Assembly: GCF_000733475.1 (NCBI RefSeq)
Contig: NZ_JPFK01000005.1
Span: 62,001 to 126,000 of the forward strand
Length of the DNA: 64,000 nucleotides
Source of the DNA: Mangrovimonas yunxiaonensis
GTDB lineage: Bacteria; Bacteroidota; Bacteroidia; Flavobacteriales; Flavobacteriaceae
Reading direction: 5' to 3'
The notes beneath the pieces were generated by a model. It was given only the letters and a program-made list of their open reading frames with translations. It was not told the DNA's origin and searched no databases. Positions 8,061 through 17,614 of this stretch are shown here, in pieces (positions within the stretch are counted from its first letter, which is position 1; each line of letters starts with the position of its first letter). A program made the translations under genes and the position numbers.

Positions 8061-9048
8061 ATTCACACACCATCAATCTGCCCATTGCGAAAATGGTGTG
8101 GTCTCCAACCTCATGAAACATCATGGGTTTCAAATTAGCGAGCCCATGGTATTTGGTATTGGCTCGGGGCTGCTGTTCTGTTACATTCCCTTTTTAATGG
8201 TAAATCACGCACCCGCCATTACGTATCGTGCCATGCCTGGGTTTATCTTTAAACGCTTTGCCAAACGTGTGGGCATAAAAATTAAACGGGAAAAGTTTAA
8301 AAACGTTAAAAACGCAAAACAACGCTTAGACGACAATCTAAAAAACAACAACCCCGTAGGCTTACAGGTTGGCGTGTACAATTTAATGTATTTCCCAGAC
8401 GAGTACCGCTTTCATTTTAACGCCCATAACCTTGTTGTTTACGGTAAAAATAACGACACCTACCTTATTAGCGATCCCGTAATGGAGCATGTAACCACCT
8501 TAACAGACAAACAACTGGAGGATGTTCGTTTTGCCAAAGGGGCTTTTGCTCCCAAAGGCCACATGTACTACCCAACGTTTATCCCTAAGGAAATGCCTTT
8601 AGAAAAGGCCATTATAAAAGGTATAAAGCACACCTGTCGCGATATGCTGGCTCCTGTCCCTATTGTGGGGGTAAAAGGCATACGAATGGTAGCGCGCCTC
8701 ATACGAAAATGGCCTAAGAAAAAAGGGGCTAAAGTGGCCAACCACTACCTTGGACAAATCGTAAGGATGCAAGAAGAAATAGGTACCGGTGGTGGCGGTT
8801 TTAGGTACATATATGCCGCTTTTTTACAAGAAGCCAGCGTTATTTTAAACAACCCCAAACTGCACACACTGTCTAAAGAAATGACCCATATTGGGGATTT
8901 GTGGCGCGATTTTGCCCTCGATGCCTCGCGCATCTATAAAAACCGTTCCGGAAAAACAGACGGGTATAACAACATTGCAGCTCAACTAGACCATATTGCC
9001 AACAAAGAGGAAGTTTTCTTTAAAACCCTAAAAAAAGCCATTAAATAA
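8050..9048 (+). CDS. BtrH N-terminal domain protein (cysteine-protease-like acyltransferase candidate)
   Basis: 332 residues. The start HHQSAHCENGVVSNLMKHHG followed by EPMVFGIGSGLLF is the BtrH N-terminal (papain-like) signature; Cys13, His126 (NAHNLVVYG) and Asp142 (LISDP) could form a catalytic set. The C-terminal part (about 180-332) is helical and matches the domain that usually follows BtrH-N. In butirosin synthesis BtrH moves an acyl chain from an ACP to an amine. By analogy I infer transfer of the polyene acid from ACP to an alcohol or phenol, possibly the ester bond of flexirubin. Confidence 0.82.
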   Translation: MEIKFTHHQSAHCENGVVSNLMKHHGFQISEPMVFGIGSGLLFCYIPFLMVNHAPAITYRAMPGFIFKRFAKRVGIKIKREKFKNVKNAKQRLDDNLKNNNPVGLQVGVYNLMYFPDEYRFHFNAHNLVVYGKNNDTYLISDPVMEHVTTLTDKQLEDVRFAKGAFAPKGHMYYPTFIPKEMPLEKAIIKGIKHTCRDMLAPVPIVGVKGIRMVARLIRKWPKKKGAKVANHYLGQIVRMQEEIGTGGGGFRYIYAAFLQEASVILNNPKLHTLSKEMTHIGDLWRDFALDASRIYKNRSGKTDGYNNIAAQLDHIANKEEVFFKTLKKAIK

Positions 9049-9052
9049 CACC

Positions 9053-9796
9053 ATGATTCACATTAACCAGGTTTCTAAAAAATATAATGGCGCCGACATG
9101 TTTTCGGTAGCTAACCTAAGCCTGCACGTTAATGAAAAAGAAATTTTTGGTCTGTTGGGCCCCAATGGCGCAGGAAAAACCACATTAATTTCCATTTTAT
9201 GTTCCTTAATAAAACCCACCTCTGGCGAGTTTACCATTAATGGTTTGTCGTATAAAAAACACAAAAACCAGCTCAAACAGCTTATTGGCATTGTCCCTCA
9301 AGAATATGCGCTATACCCTACGTTAACCGCCTTCGAAAACCTAAAGTACTTTGGAAGCATGTATGGCCTAAAAGGCCCAGATTTAAACCAACGCATCAAC
9401 AAGGCGTTAGAGCATTTGGGGCTGTTGCATTTTGCCCATAAAAAAATCCAGACCTTTTCTGGCGGCATGAAACGCCGTGTAAATCTTATTGCCAGCATTT
9501 TACACCAGCCTAAAGTTTTGTTTCTCGACGAACCCACTGTTGGGGTTGATGTGCAATCTAAAAATGTTATCATTAAGTTTTTGCAAGAACTCAACCAGCA
9601 GGGCACGACCATTATTTACACCTCGCACCACTTAAACGAGGCCGAGAGTTTTTGTACACGTGTGGCCATTATAGACCACGGCAAAATTATTACCAAGGGC
9701 GAGCCCAAAACCTTAATAAACAATCATGAAGGTGCCCATAACCTCGAAGATGTGTTTTTAAACTTAACCGGTAAAGCATTACGCGACCATGCATAA
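9053..9796 (+). CDS. ABC transporter ATP-binding protein
   Basis: 247 residues with every ATPase motif: Walker A GPNGAGKT (36-43), signature FSGGM (135-139), Walker B VLFLDEP (155-161) and the switch His in TSHH. The DrrA/CcmA-like sequence and the partner permease in the next gene (8-base overlap) make it one exporter. Expected to drive export of the pigment or its lipid-like precursor across the inner membrane. Confidence 0.93.
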   Translation: MIHINQVSKKYNGADMFSVANLSLHVNEKEIFGLLGPNGAGKTTLISILCSLIKPTSGEFTINGLSYKKHKNQLKQLIGIVPQEYALYPTLTAFENLKYFGSMYGLKGPDLNQRINKALEHLGLLHFAHKKIQTFSGGMKRRVNLIASILHQPKVLFLDEPTVGVDVQSKNVIIKFLQELNQQGTTIIYTSHHLNEAESFCTRVAIIDHGKIITKGEPKTLINNHEGAHNLEDVFLNLTGKALRDHA

Positions 9797-11054
9797 ACTA
9801 TTAGCATCAACATATAAAGAATTGCTATTGCTAGCCCGGGATATTGGCGGTATTGCCATATTGTTTATTATGCCCTTAGTGCTTATTGTTACCATTACCT
9901 TAATTCAAGACAGCACCTTTAAAACGGTTACAGATGTTACCATCCCTATTTTGGTGGTCGATAATGATAATGATGAGGTTTCAGCCACTATTTTAAACGG
10001 TTTAAAAGACGCTAATGCGTTTAAAGTGATTACCAAAAGCAGTGAAGCCGAAGCCAAGGATTTGGTCTTTAAAGGCACTTATCAGCTCGCTATTGTAATT
10101 CCGGAAAACCTTACCGAAAGCTTACAAAACAAAATAAACCAAAATGTTGAAGCCCTAGTCGCTAAATTTGGTTTAGAAGATTCGCAAAAAAACGAAACCC
10201 CTACGGTAAAAAACAAAGAAGTACGCTTATATTTTGATCCTGCCACCCAATTGTCCTTTAAAAGCTCGGTTAAAAATGGCATTGACAAAATGATTTCAAA
10301 AATTGAAACCCAAAGCATTTACAAAGCTTTTCAAGAACAACTATTAGACGACCCTTCAGAAAAAATCTTTGAAACCGATAGTTTTATCACATTTAAGGAA
10401 ATTTTACCCGAAGACAAAAAAGACGATTTCATCCCTAATTCTGTACAGCATAATGTGCCTGCATGGACCTTATTTGCCATCTTTTTTATTATTGTTCCCT
10501 TATCCATCAACATTGTTAAGGAAAAAAGTCAAGGCACCTTTGTAAGGTTAAGAACAAACCCGGTGTCTTATGCCACCGTATTAGGCGGTAAGACCCTTGT
10601 TTATCTTATTGTTTGCCTAATTCAATTTGTACTAATGCTTTTGGTTGGGGTGTATCTTTTTCCTAAAATTGGTCTACCTACCCTAGATGTTTCTGGGCGG
10701 CTACCGCTACTTTTTATAGTGGCGCTTTTTGCAGGTTTGGCTGCCATTGGTTTAGGCCTGTTATTGGGTACTATTGCAAAAACCCAGGAGCAATCGGCAC
10801 CTTTCGGTGCTACTTTGGTGGTCATTCTTGCCGCTTTGGGCGGGGTTTGGGTTCCTGTATTTATCATGCCTAAAACCATGCAAATCCTATCGAACATATC
10901 ACCCATGAACTGGGGCTTAAACGCCTTTTACGATGTGTTTTTAAGAAACGGAACCCTATTAGATCTGCTACCGGAAATTGCTTTATTGCTTTTATTTTTT
11001 ATAATTACAACTGGAATAGCCATAATTTACAATGAAAAGAAAAACGCTGTCTAA
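9789..11054 (+). CDS. ABC-2 type transporter permease
   Basis: 421 residues with one N-terminal membrane segment (about 20-40), a large extracytoplasmic domain (about 40-225), then five or six membrane segments to the end. This is the ABC-2/YhgE-like topology with AIGLGLLLGTIAKTQEQSA in the core. Overlaps the ATPase gene by 8 bases and the following thioesterase gene by 23 bases, so it is well locked into the operon. Probable pigment exporter subunit. Confidence 0.9.
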   Translation: MHKLLASTYKELLLLARDIGGIAILFIMPLVLIVTITLIQDSTFKTVTDVTIPILVVDNDNDEVSATILNGLKDANAFKVITKSSEAEAKDLVFKGTYQLAIVIPENLTESLQNKINQNVEALVAKFGLEDSQKNETPTVKNKEVRLYFDPATQLSFKSSVKNGIDKMISKIETQSIYKAFQEQLLDDPSEKIFETDSFITFKEILPEDKKDDFIPNSVQHNVPAWTLFAIFFIIVPLSINIVKEKSQGTFVRLRTNPVSYATVLGGKTLVYLIVCLIQFVLMLLVGVYLFPKIGLPTLDVSGRLPLLFIVALFAGLAAIGLGLLLGTIAKTQEQSAPFGATLVVILAALGGVWVPVFIMPKTMQILSNISPMNWGLNAFYDVFLRNGTLLDLLPEIALLLLFFIITTGIAIIYNEKKNAV

Positions 11055-11484
11055 CCACAAACAAATATCGCATACCAGTAAAGTTAGGATTCGCTTTGTT
11101 GAAACCGACCCCCTAGGCATTGTCTGGCATGGTAACTACATTCAATATTTCGAGGATGGACGCGAAGCGTTTGGCAGGCATCATGGCATTTCTTATTTAG
11201 ACCAAAAAAAATACGGTTTTGCCACCCCCATTGTAAAATCCAGTACAGATCATAAATTGCCGCTACGTTATGGCGATGTGGCAACCATTAAAACTATTTT
11301 TGTGGATTCGCCAGCAGCCAAAATGGTGTTTCACTACGAAGTATACAACCAACATGGCGATTTGGTTTGCACCGGAGAAACCATACAGGTTTTTGTCGAT
11401 AAAATTGGCGAAGGCGATTTAGCCTTGGCGGCTCCTGAGTTTTTTATTAATTGGAAAAAAAACGTCGGATTACTTGATGGGTAA
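11032..11484 (+). CDS. Acyl thioesterase, 4-hydroxybenzoyl-CoA thioesterase fold
   Basis: 150 residues. The signature VETDPLGIVWHGNYIQYFED carries the catalytic Asp26 of YbgC/4HBT-type hotdog thioesterases. Expected to release a finished acyl chain from ACP or CoA, or to correct misprimed ACP, the job given to ApeH-like proteins. Its start lies 23 bases inside the permease gene and its end overlaps the next ketosynthase by 8 bases. Confidence 0.88.
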   Translation: MKRKTLSNHKQISHTSKVRIRFVETDPLGIVWHGNYIQYFEDGREAFGRHHGISYLDQKKYGFATPIVKSSTDHKLPLRYGDVATIKTIFVDSPAAKMVFHYEVYNQHGDLVCTGETIQVFVDKIGEGDLALAAPEFFINWKKNVGLLDG

Positions 11485-12628
11485 AGTGTTCTTTTCATAT
11501 AACAACATCATCTCTTCTTTAGGTTTTGATAGCAAGACTGTAGTAGACAAGATACACCATGGTGTTTCTGGCTTAAAACAAATTCAAGACAACGCTATTT
11601 TCCCCACGCCTTTTTATTCGTCATTAATAAACCCCACCGATTTAGATGCTGCCTTTAGCCTAGCAACCCAAAAAAAAGGCTATACCAAATTAGAAAAAAT
11701 GATGATTACCTCATTACACGACACCATTGGCCAGTCGGGTATTGATGTACATCATAACAAAGTGGGACTCATTATTTCTACAACAAAAGGGAATATAGAT
11801 GCTCTAGACCAGAACAACCCATTTCTAGAAACCCGCAGCTATCTACACGAGTTAGGACGTGTTATTAAAACACATTTTGGGTTTAAAAACGATGCTATTG
11901 TGGTTTCTAACGCCTGTGTTTCGGGTATTTTAGCCATTGCCATTGCCAAACGCTACATCCTACAAAACGTATACGACCATGTGTTTGTGGTTGGTGGCGA
12001 TTTGGTTACCGAGTTTATCCTCTCGGGCTTCAACTCGTTTCAGGCCTTAAGCGAGGTGCCTTGTAAACCCTACGATAAAGATCGGGCAGGCATTAATATA
12101 GGAGAAACTGCCGCAAGTGCTTTAATTACGAAAGACCACACGGCATTGGCAAAAGAAGCTACCGAAATATTGGGAGAAGCCTCTTGTAACGATGCGAACC
12201 ACATCTCTGGCCCCTCAAGAACAGGTGAGGGATTGTACAGAAGCATTCAGTCGGCCATGACGCAAGCAAATGTATCGCACCAAGATATCGATTATATTTC
12301 GGCTCACGGTACGGCAACTATGTATAATGACGAGATGGAAGCTATAGCCTTTAATCGTCATCATTTAGAAAATGTTCCTGTAAACAGTTTAAAAGGGTAC
12401 TTTGGGCATACCTTGGGAACATCTGGTTTAATCGAAACCATTATTGGCACCCATAGTCTATGTAACAACACCCTTTATCCGTCTTTAGGGTTTAATGCCC
12501 TAGGGGTAAGCAAGCCTATAAATGTTATTACCCAAACCACAAAAAAACCGTTAAACACCTTCCTAAAAACAGCTTCGGGATTTGGAGGCTGCAATACGGC
12601 TGTTATTTTTAAAAAAATCAACCATTAA
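11477..12628 (+). CDS. Beta-ketoacyl-ACP synthase of the polyene pathway
   Basis: 383 residues from the ATG at 11477 (a TTG just upstream is also in frame). Catalytic residues are Cys147 in SNACVSG, His277 in SAHGTA and His311 in GYFGHT, so it should be active. It is divergent at the N terminus (MGKVFFSYNNIISSLG). Aryl polyene clusters use several ketosynthases, one for starter condensation and one for extension; its position beside the thioesterase and methyltransferase does not settle which. Confidence 0.9.
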   Translation: MGKVFFSYNNIISSLGFDSKTVVDKIHHGVSGLKQIQDNAIFPTPFYSSLINPTDLDAAFSLATQKKGYTKLEKMMITSLHDTIGQSGIDVHHNKVGLIISTTKGNIDALDQNNPFLETRSYLHELGRVIKTHFGFKNDAIVVSNACVSGILAIAIAKRYILQNVYDHVFVVGGDLVTEFILSGFNSFQALSEVPCKPYDKDRAGINIGETAASALITKDHTALAKEATEILGEASCNDANHISGPSRTGEGLYRSIQSAMTQANVSHQDIDYISAHGTATMYNDEMEAIAFNRHHLENVPVNSLKGYFGHTLGTSGLIETIIGTHSLCNNTLYPSLGFNALGVSKPINVITQTTKKPLNTFLKTASGFGGCNTAVIFKKINH

Positions 12629-12632
12629 AAAC

Positions 12633-13694
12633 ATGCAAGACACCTCTATTAAAGCCATAGACGCCATACAAGAAGCTCATAAAATAGCTTTTGCTCCTTT
12701 TGTATTCCAAGCTGTAATTTCCTTACGAAAATTAGGGGTTTTTGATAAAATTTTTGAAAAACGTAGACAAAAAGGACTGCCTTTAGATAGGCTTTCCAGC
12801 GAACTGTCTGTTAGTGAATATGGTTTAGGGGTCCTTCTGGAAATTGCCGAAAGCTGCGATATTGTAAAAAAGAACGATGTGGGCAATTACGAACTAACAA
12901 CCATTGGGTATTTTTTAAACTATAACGAAACCGTAAACGTTAACATTAACTTTACGCAAGACGTATGTTACAAAGGCCTTTACCACCTAAACGATGCCAT
13001 TAAAACAGGCCAACCCGAAGGCTTAAAGGAATTAGGCCAATGGAAAACCATTTACGAAGGTTTATCGCAATTGCCCAAGGACATTCAAAAATCGTGGTTT
13101 GCGTTTGACCACCACTACTCTGATGATATTTTTGAAGATGCCCTAAGAATTGTTTTTAACAAAAAACCAAAAACCATTTTCGACATTGGGGCCAATACTG
13201 GAAAATTCTCGATTTTATGTGGCAAACACGACCCTGAGGTTAAAATTACCATGATCGATTTACCAGGACAGTTAAACATCGCTTTAAACCAGGTAAAAGA
13301 ACAAGGCTTAGCCCATCAAATTACAGGCTACCCAATAGATTGGCTTGAAGACAATAACAGTATCCCAAAAGGTGCAGATATTATATGGCTATGCCAATTT
13401 CTAGACTGCTTTTCTAAAGAAGAAATCTTAAAAATACTCGTTACTTGTGTTGCTGCTATGGACGACCATACCGAGCTAATCATTACCGAAACCTACACCG
13501 ACCGCCAACGGTTCGATAATGCTAAATTTATTCTAGAAGCCACCTCGTTATACTTTACGGCCTTGGCCAATGGCAACAGTAAAATGTATGCTGCAACAGA
13601 TTTAATTGCACTTATAGAGCAAGCAGGCATGACCGTTCATGAAGATATTGCACTAGGGGAATACCATACCATGCTTGTTTGCAAGAAAAAATAA
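12633..13694 (+). CDS. SAM-dependent methyltransferase
   Basis: 353 residues from the ATG at 12633; an earlier in-frame start lies inside the upstream ketosynthase and is unlikely. An N-terminal winged-helix-like dimerisation part (about 20-95) is followed by a class I fold with the SAM motif FDIGANTG at 183-190 and the acidic IDLPG strand end. This is the plan of plant-type O-methyltransferases and their bacterial relatives. Flexirubins often carry a methyl group on the aryl ring, so ring methylation is the natural guess; O-methylation is possible. Confidence 0.85.
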   Translation: MQDTSIKAIDAIQEAHKIAFAPFVFQAVISLRKLGVFDKIFEKRRQKGLPLDRLSSELSVSEYGLGVLLEIAESCDIVKKNDVGNYELTTIGYFLNYNETVNVNINFTQDVCYKGLYHLNDAIKTGQPEGLKELGQWKTIYEGLSQLPKDIQKSWFAFDHHYSDDIFEDALRIVFNKKPKTIFDIGANTGKFSILCGKHDPEVKITMIDLPGQLNIALNQVKEQGLAHQITGYPIDWLEDNNSIPKGADIIWLCQFLDCFSKEEILKILVTCVAAMDDHTELIITETYTDRQRFDNAKFILEATSLYFTALANGNSKMYAATDLIALIEQAGMTVHEDIALGEYHTMLVCKKK

Positions 13695-13695
13695 C

Positions 13696-14313
13696 ATGCT
13701 ACAAAATCACTACAACATAACGTCATTTTGCAGGATTAAAAACAACCGCATCATCTTAAACGACCAGGTTGTTTTTTCTGAAACGGGTCATTTTTCGACC
13801 TTTATAAAATCGGCCTACAAAACCTTAGGGGTTAAATACCCTAAGTTTTTTAAAATGGATGCTTTAAGCAAACTAGCCTTTATTGCAGCCGATGTGTTAT
13901 TAAAACACGAAAACATTACCCCAGAGCACGAAGAGAATGTGGCCATTATATTTTCTAACAGCGCCTCAAGTTTAGAAACCGATAGAACCCACCAAACATC
14001 CATTCAAAACAAAGCCAATTATTTTCCTAGCCCAGCCGTTTTTGTGTACACATTACCAAACATTTGCATAGGCGAGATAAGTATAAAATATAAGCTTTAT
14101 TCTGAGAATAGTTTTTTTATCTTTGACACCTTTAATGCCGAGCATCTTTTTACCTATTCCAATAGTTTACTGGAATCCCAAAAGGCAGACAAAGTGCTTT
14201 GCGGGTGGGTAGAGTACGACGGCGAACATTACGATGCCTTTTTGTATTTAGTTGCTAAATCCGAAGGCATAACACACCAAATAAAAGACATAAACACATT
14301 ATACAACAAATAA
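13696..14313 (+). CDS. Short ketosynthase-like protein without catalytic cysteine
   Basis: 205 residues from the ATG at 13696. Its core (VAIIFSNSASSLETD, then FPSPAVFVYTLPNICIGEI) matches the N-terminal half of ketosynthases, and the region that should hold the nucleophile reads YSENSFFIFDTF with no Cys. The C-terminal half of a ketosynthase with both His residues is absent. It precedes an ACP by 2 bases. It is probably a stable non-catalytic partner, not a recent break, because the frame is clean and overlaps are tidy. Confidence 0.75.
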   Translation: MLQNHYNITSFCRIKNNRIILNDQVVFSETGHFSTFIKSAYKTLGVKYPKFFKMDALSKLAFIAADVLLKHENITPEHEENVAIIFSNSASSLETDRTHQTSIQNKANYFPSPAVFVYTLPNICIGEISIKYKLYSENSFFIFDTFNAEHLFTYSNSLLESQKADKVLCGWVEYDGEHYDAFLYLVAKSEGITHQIKDINTLYNK

Positions 14314-14315
14314 TT

Positions 14316-14573
14316 ATGGACGCATTGAAACAAGAATTGAAAGAGAATTTAATCGAGCAATTAAATTTAGAAGACATGTCTCCTGAAGACATTGCAAATG
14401 ACGACATGCTTTTTGGAGATGGCTTAGGGTTAGACTCTATCGATGCCCTAGAGCTTATTGTAATGCTAGACAAAAACTACGGTATAAAGTTAACAGACCC
14501 TAAGGAAGGCCGCGCCATTTTTGAGTCGATTAACACCATGGCCGCTTACATTTCCGAGCACAGATCAAAATAA
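14316..14573 (+). CDS. Acyl carrier protein of the polyene pathway
   Basis: 85 residues with the phosphopantetheine Ser41 in GLGLDSIDALEL. The motif differs from that of the ACP at 3501 (LELDSLDF), in line with two separate chains being built. Its position directly before the ketosynthase/chain-length-factor pair points to polyene elongation. Confidence 0.92.
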   Translation: MDALKQELKENLIEQLNLEDMSPEDIANDDMLFGDGLGLDSIDALELIVMLDKNYGIKLTDPKEGRAIFESINTMAAYISEHRSK

Positions 14574-14579
14574 CCAAAT

Positions 14580-15782
14580 ATGGGTAAAGGGGTTGCCATA
14601 ACAGGTATGGGGATTATTTCGGCCATTGGAAACAATGTTGCCGAAAACTACCAGGCGCTCATTAATGCCAACAAAGGCATTTCTAGGGTGGAAAAAATTA
14701 AAACCAACCATGCTAACGATATCATGGTTGGCGAAATTGCCTATACCAATGCCAACATGGAGGCCCAACTCAAGCTGCCTAAATCCCACAACTATTCCAG
14801 AACGGCATTACTTGGCGCTATAGCCGCAAAAGAAGCCGTTAAAAACGCTGCAATTAAAGACATCTCGCAATATAAAACCGGGCTTGTATCTGCGACCAGT
14901 GTAGGTGGGATGGACATGACCGAAACCTATTTTTACGATTACCTTAACAACCCAGAAGCACAAAAGTACATCGATGCGCACCACGCAGGCGATTCTACGC
15001 AAAAAATTGCCCAACAGCTAAACATAGAGCAAAGCTTGGTAACAACCATAAGTACGGCATGCTCTTCTGCTGCCAATGCCATTATGCTAGGAGCCCGCCT
15101 AATAAAAGCAGGAAAATTAGACCGCGTTATTGTGGGCGGAGCCGATTGTTTATCGAAATTCACGATTAATGGGTTTAAGACCTTAATGATTTTGTCTGAC
15201 ACCTATAACACCCCGTTCGATGAACATCGCAAGGGGCTTAATTTAGGTGAAGCAGCAGCCTTTTTGGTGTTGGAATCTGATAAAGTTGTTGAAGCTGAGA
15301 ACAAAACTGTTTTGGCCTACGTTAAAGGGTATGGCAATGCCAACGATGCCTTTCACCAAACCGCATCGTCTGATCATGGCGATGGCGCAACACTTGCCAT
15401 GCAGCAAGCCTTAACCGTTGCCGGATATGCCCCAGGCGATATAGATTATATAAACGCTCACGGTACAGCTACAGGCAATAACGACTTGTCTGAAGGCCGT
15501 GCTATTATACGCGTTTTTGGTGATCAGGTTCCCGATTTTAGCTCGACAAAAGCCTATACGGGACACACCCTGGCCGCCGCCGGAGCTATAGAAGCCGTCT
15601 ATTCTGTTTTGGCCTTACAAAACAATGTTATTTACCCCAATTTGAATTTTAACACCCAAATGAAGGAATTTAACATCACCCCCCAACGCACCCTAAAAGA
15701 GAAAGCGTTAAAAACAGTACTTTCAAATTCTTTAGGGTTTGGCGGAAATTGTTCAACGGTAATTTTTTCAAAAGACCAGTAA
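14580..15782 (+). CDS. Beta-ketoacyl-ACP synthase, elongating subunit (ApeO type)
   Basis: 400 residues with Cys161 in STACSSA, His294 in NAHGTA and His329 in YTGHT. It is followed without a gap by a ketosynthase-like protein lacking the nucleophile. This is the ketosynthase plus chain-length-factor arrangement shown for ApeO/ApeC in aryl polyene synthesis and for type II polyketide synthases. Expected to carry out the repeated condensation with malonyl-ACP. Confidence 0.92.
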   Translation: MGKGVAITGMGIISAIGNNVAENYQALINANKGISRVEKIKTNHANDIMVGEIAYTNANMEAQLKLPKSHNYSRTALLGAIAAKEAVKNAAIKDISQYKTGLVSATSVGGMDMTETYFYDYLNNPEAQKYIDAHHAGDSTQKIAQQLNIEQSLVTTISTACSSAANAIMLGARLIKAGKLDRVIVGGADCLSKFTINGFKTLMILSDTYNTPFDEHRKGLNLGEAAAFLVLESDKVVEAENKTVLAYVKGYGNANDAFHQTASSDHGDGATLAMQQALTVAGYAPGDIDYINAHGTATGNNDLSEGRAIIRVFGDQVPDFSSTKAYTGHTLAAAGAIEAVYSVLALQNNVIYPNLNFNTQMKEFNITPQRTLKEKALKTVLSNSLGFGGNCSTVIFSKDQ

Positions 15783-16844
15783 ATGAAAAACGTTTATATA
15801 AATAGTGTTGGTTCCATTTCGGCTCAAAAAACCTTCGACAATGCTGCGTTTTTAAATGATATTACCAAATACCATGACAACGTTATTCCTGCTGTAAACC
15901 CAGTTTATAAAGACTACATTTCCCCTGCCGCTGCACGCCGCATGGCCAAGGGTATAAAAATGGGCATTGTATCGTCTAAAATAGCGCTTAACGAAGCCAA
16001 CCTAGATAATGTTGACGCCATCATTACCGGAACCGGTATGGGCTGTGTACGCGATTCGGAAAAATTTGTTCGCGCCATTATAGATAACGACGAGCAGTAC
16101 TTAACACCTACGCCTTTTATACAATCTACACACAATACCGTTGGTGGGCAAATTGCTTTGGAGCTAAACTGTAAAGGCTATAATTTTACGTATGTGCATT
16201 CTAGCATCTCTTTCGAATCGGCTTTAATGGATGCTCTCTTGCAACTGCAGTTAGATGAAGCCAAAAATATTCTTATTGGCGGAGTAGACGAACATGGCGA
16301 TCACACGACCGAGATTCACAAAATCATCAATCATATTAAACCAGAACAGGTAGGTCCGTACAACTTACTTAACAGCAAAACCGAAGGAGCTGTGTTTGGC
16401 GAAGGAGCTAACTTTTTTGTGCTATCCAATGAAAAATCCAATAGCAGCTATGCTAAAATTACTTCGGTACAAACCTATAACACACTCCAAGAGAACGCGC
16501 TAAAACAACAAGCCATCGCTTTTTTAAAAGAGCATGATTTAAGTACAGATGATATTGATTTATTAATTTTAGGAAACAATGGCGATGTTAATTTTGATGT
16601 GTTTTACAACACCTTGAGTGAAGCGTTCTCTAAAACACCACAGGCCTATTACAAGCATTTAAGCGGCGAGTTTAACACAGCCTCTTCCTTTGGATTCTGG
16701 CTGGCTTCAAAAATTATAAAAACACAAACCCTACCAGAAGTGGTTAAATTAAACGGGGTGCAAGCTTCATCGTATAAAACCGTATTATTGTACAACCAGT
16801 ACCGTGGAGAAAATCATAGTTTCACGCTGCTTAGTCAATGTTAA
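15783..16844 (+). CDS. Chain-length-factor-like ketosynthase partner (ApeC type)
   Basis: 353 residues of ketosynthase fold starting on the base after the preceding stop codon. At the nucleophile position (about residues 140-142) the sequence is VHSSISFESAL, so the Cys is missing; the two His motifs are also not recognisable. It should form a heterodimer with the preceding ketosynthase and help set the number of double bonds. It overlaps the next gene by 7 bases. Confidence 0.85.
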   Translation: MKNVYINSVGSISAQKTFDNAAFLNDITKYHDNVIPAVNPVYKDYISPAAARRMAKGIKMGIVSSKIALNEANLDNVDAIITGTGMGCVRDSEKFVRAIIDNDEQYLTPTPFIQSTHNTVGGQIALELNCKGYNFTYVHSSISFESALMDALLQLQLDEAKNILIGGVDEHGDHTTEIHKIINHIKPEQVGPYNLLNSKTEGAVFGEGANFFVLSNEKSNSSYAKITSVQTYNTLQENALKQQAIAFLKEHDLSTDDIDLLILGNNGDVNFDVFYNTLSEAFSKTPQAYYKHLSGEFNTASSFGFWLASKIIKTQTLPEVVKLNGVQASSYKTVLLYNQYRGENHSFTLLSQC

Positions 16845-17614
16845 CCTTTAAAACCGTCACACGTTTTACATGCGCTTTTCTTGCTGTATGCTTATGCTTT
16901 TTCTTTCTAAGCATCGTTCCTTTTTGGGTTATTTTTATAGGCTTAGCCTTATGGTTGGTGTTAACTGGTTTGGGGTCTGGCCTTATAGGCTGGAATTATC
17001 ATTTTAACTCGGTATTATCAAACCCAAATGAAGCACAGAACCGCGTTGCCATTACGTTTGATGACGGTCCCAACCAAAATATGACACCCAAGGTTTTAGA
17101 TGCCTTAGACAAATACAACGCCAAAGCCACGTTTTTCTGTATTGGAAAACATATTGAAACATCGCCTAACATTTTCAAAACAATTATTAATAAAGGGCAT
17201 ACCATAGGAAACCATACTTACAGCCATGCAAACACCTTTGGTTTTTTCTCAACAAAAAAGGTTATCGCAGAGCTACAACAAACCAATACGGTTATTTTTA
17301 ACCATGCAGGCATAAAACCAATATTGTACCGCCCGGCCTTTGGGGTAACCAATCCAAACATAAAACGCGCCATTGCCCGCTTAAATCTAACATCGGTTGG
17401 TTGGAACAAACGCGCTTTAGATACAACATCTTTAAGCGAAACGGCTATTTTAAAACGCATAACAACAAACTTACAACCGGGCGATATTATTTTATTACAC
17501 GACACCAGTGAGAAATCTTTACGTGTTTTGGAACAGTTATTGTTATTTTTGCAAAAGAGAAATTTAAAGTCGGTAACTGTAGATCAACTTTGTAACTTAA
17601 CCCCTTATGCATAA
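16838..17614 (+). CDS. Polysaccharide deacetylase family protein (NodB fold)
   Basis: 258 residues: two N-terminal membrane segments (about 10-50) and a NodB domain with Asp75-Asp76 in TFDDGP and metal-binding His126 and His130 in GNHTYSH. Further motifs YRPAFG and ILLHD are present. The fold removes N-acetyl groups from glycans, but enzymes of this fold also act on other amides and esters. Its place between chain-length factor and LolA-like carrier suggests a role in the envelope side of pigment assembly; the substrate is unknown. Confidence 0.85.
   Translation: MLTFKTVTRFTCAFLAVCLCFFFLSIVPFWVIFIGLALWLVLTGLGSGLIGWNYHFNSVLSNPNEAQNRVAITFDDGPNQNMTPKVLDALDKYNAKATFFCIGKHIETSPNIFKTIINKGHTIGNHTYSHANTFGFFSTKKVIAELQQTNTVIFNHAGIKPILYRPAFGVTNPNIKRAIARLNLTSVGWNKRALDTTSLSETAILKRITTNLQPGDIILLHDTSEKSLRVLEQLLLFLQKRNLKSVTVDQLCNLTPYA

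Noticed and set aside
13696-14313. Pseudogene of a full ketosynthase
   Set aside because: No leftover C-terminal half or frameshift is found downstream; the next gene, an ACP, starts after 2 bases.
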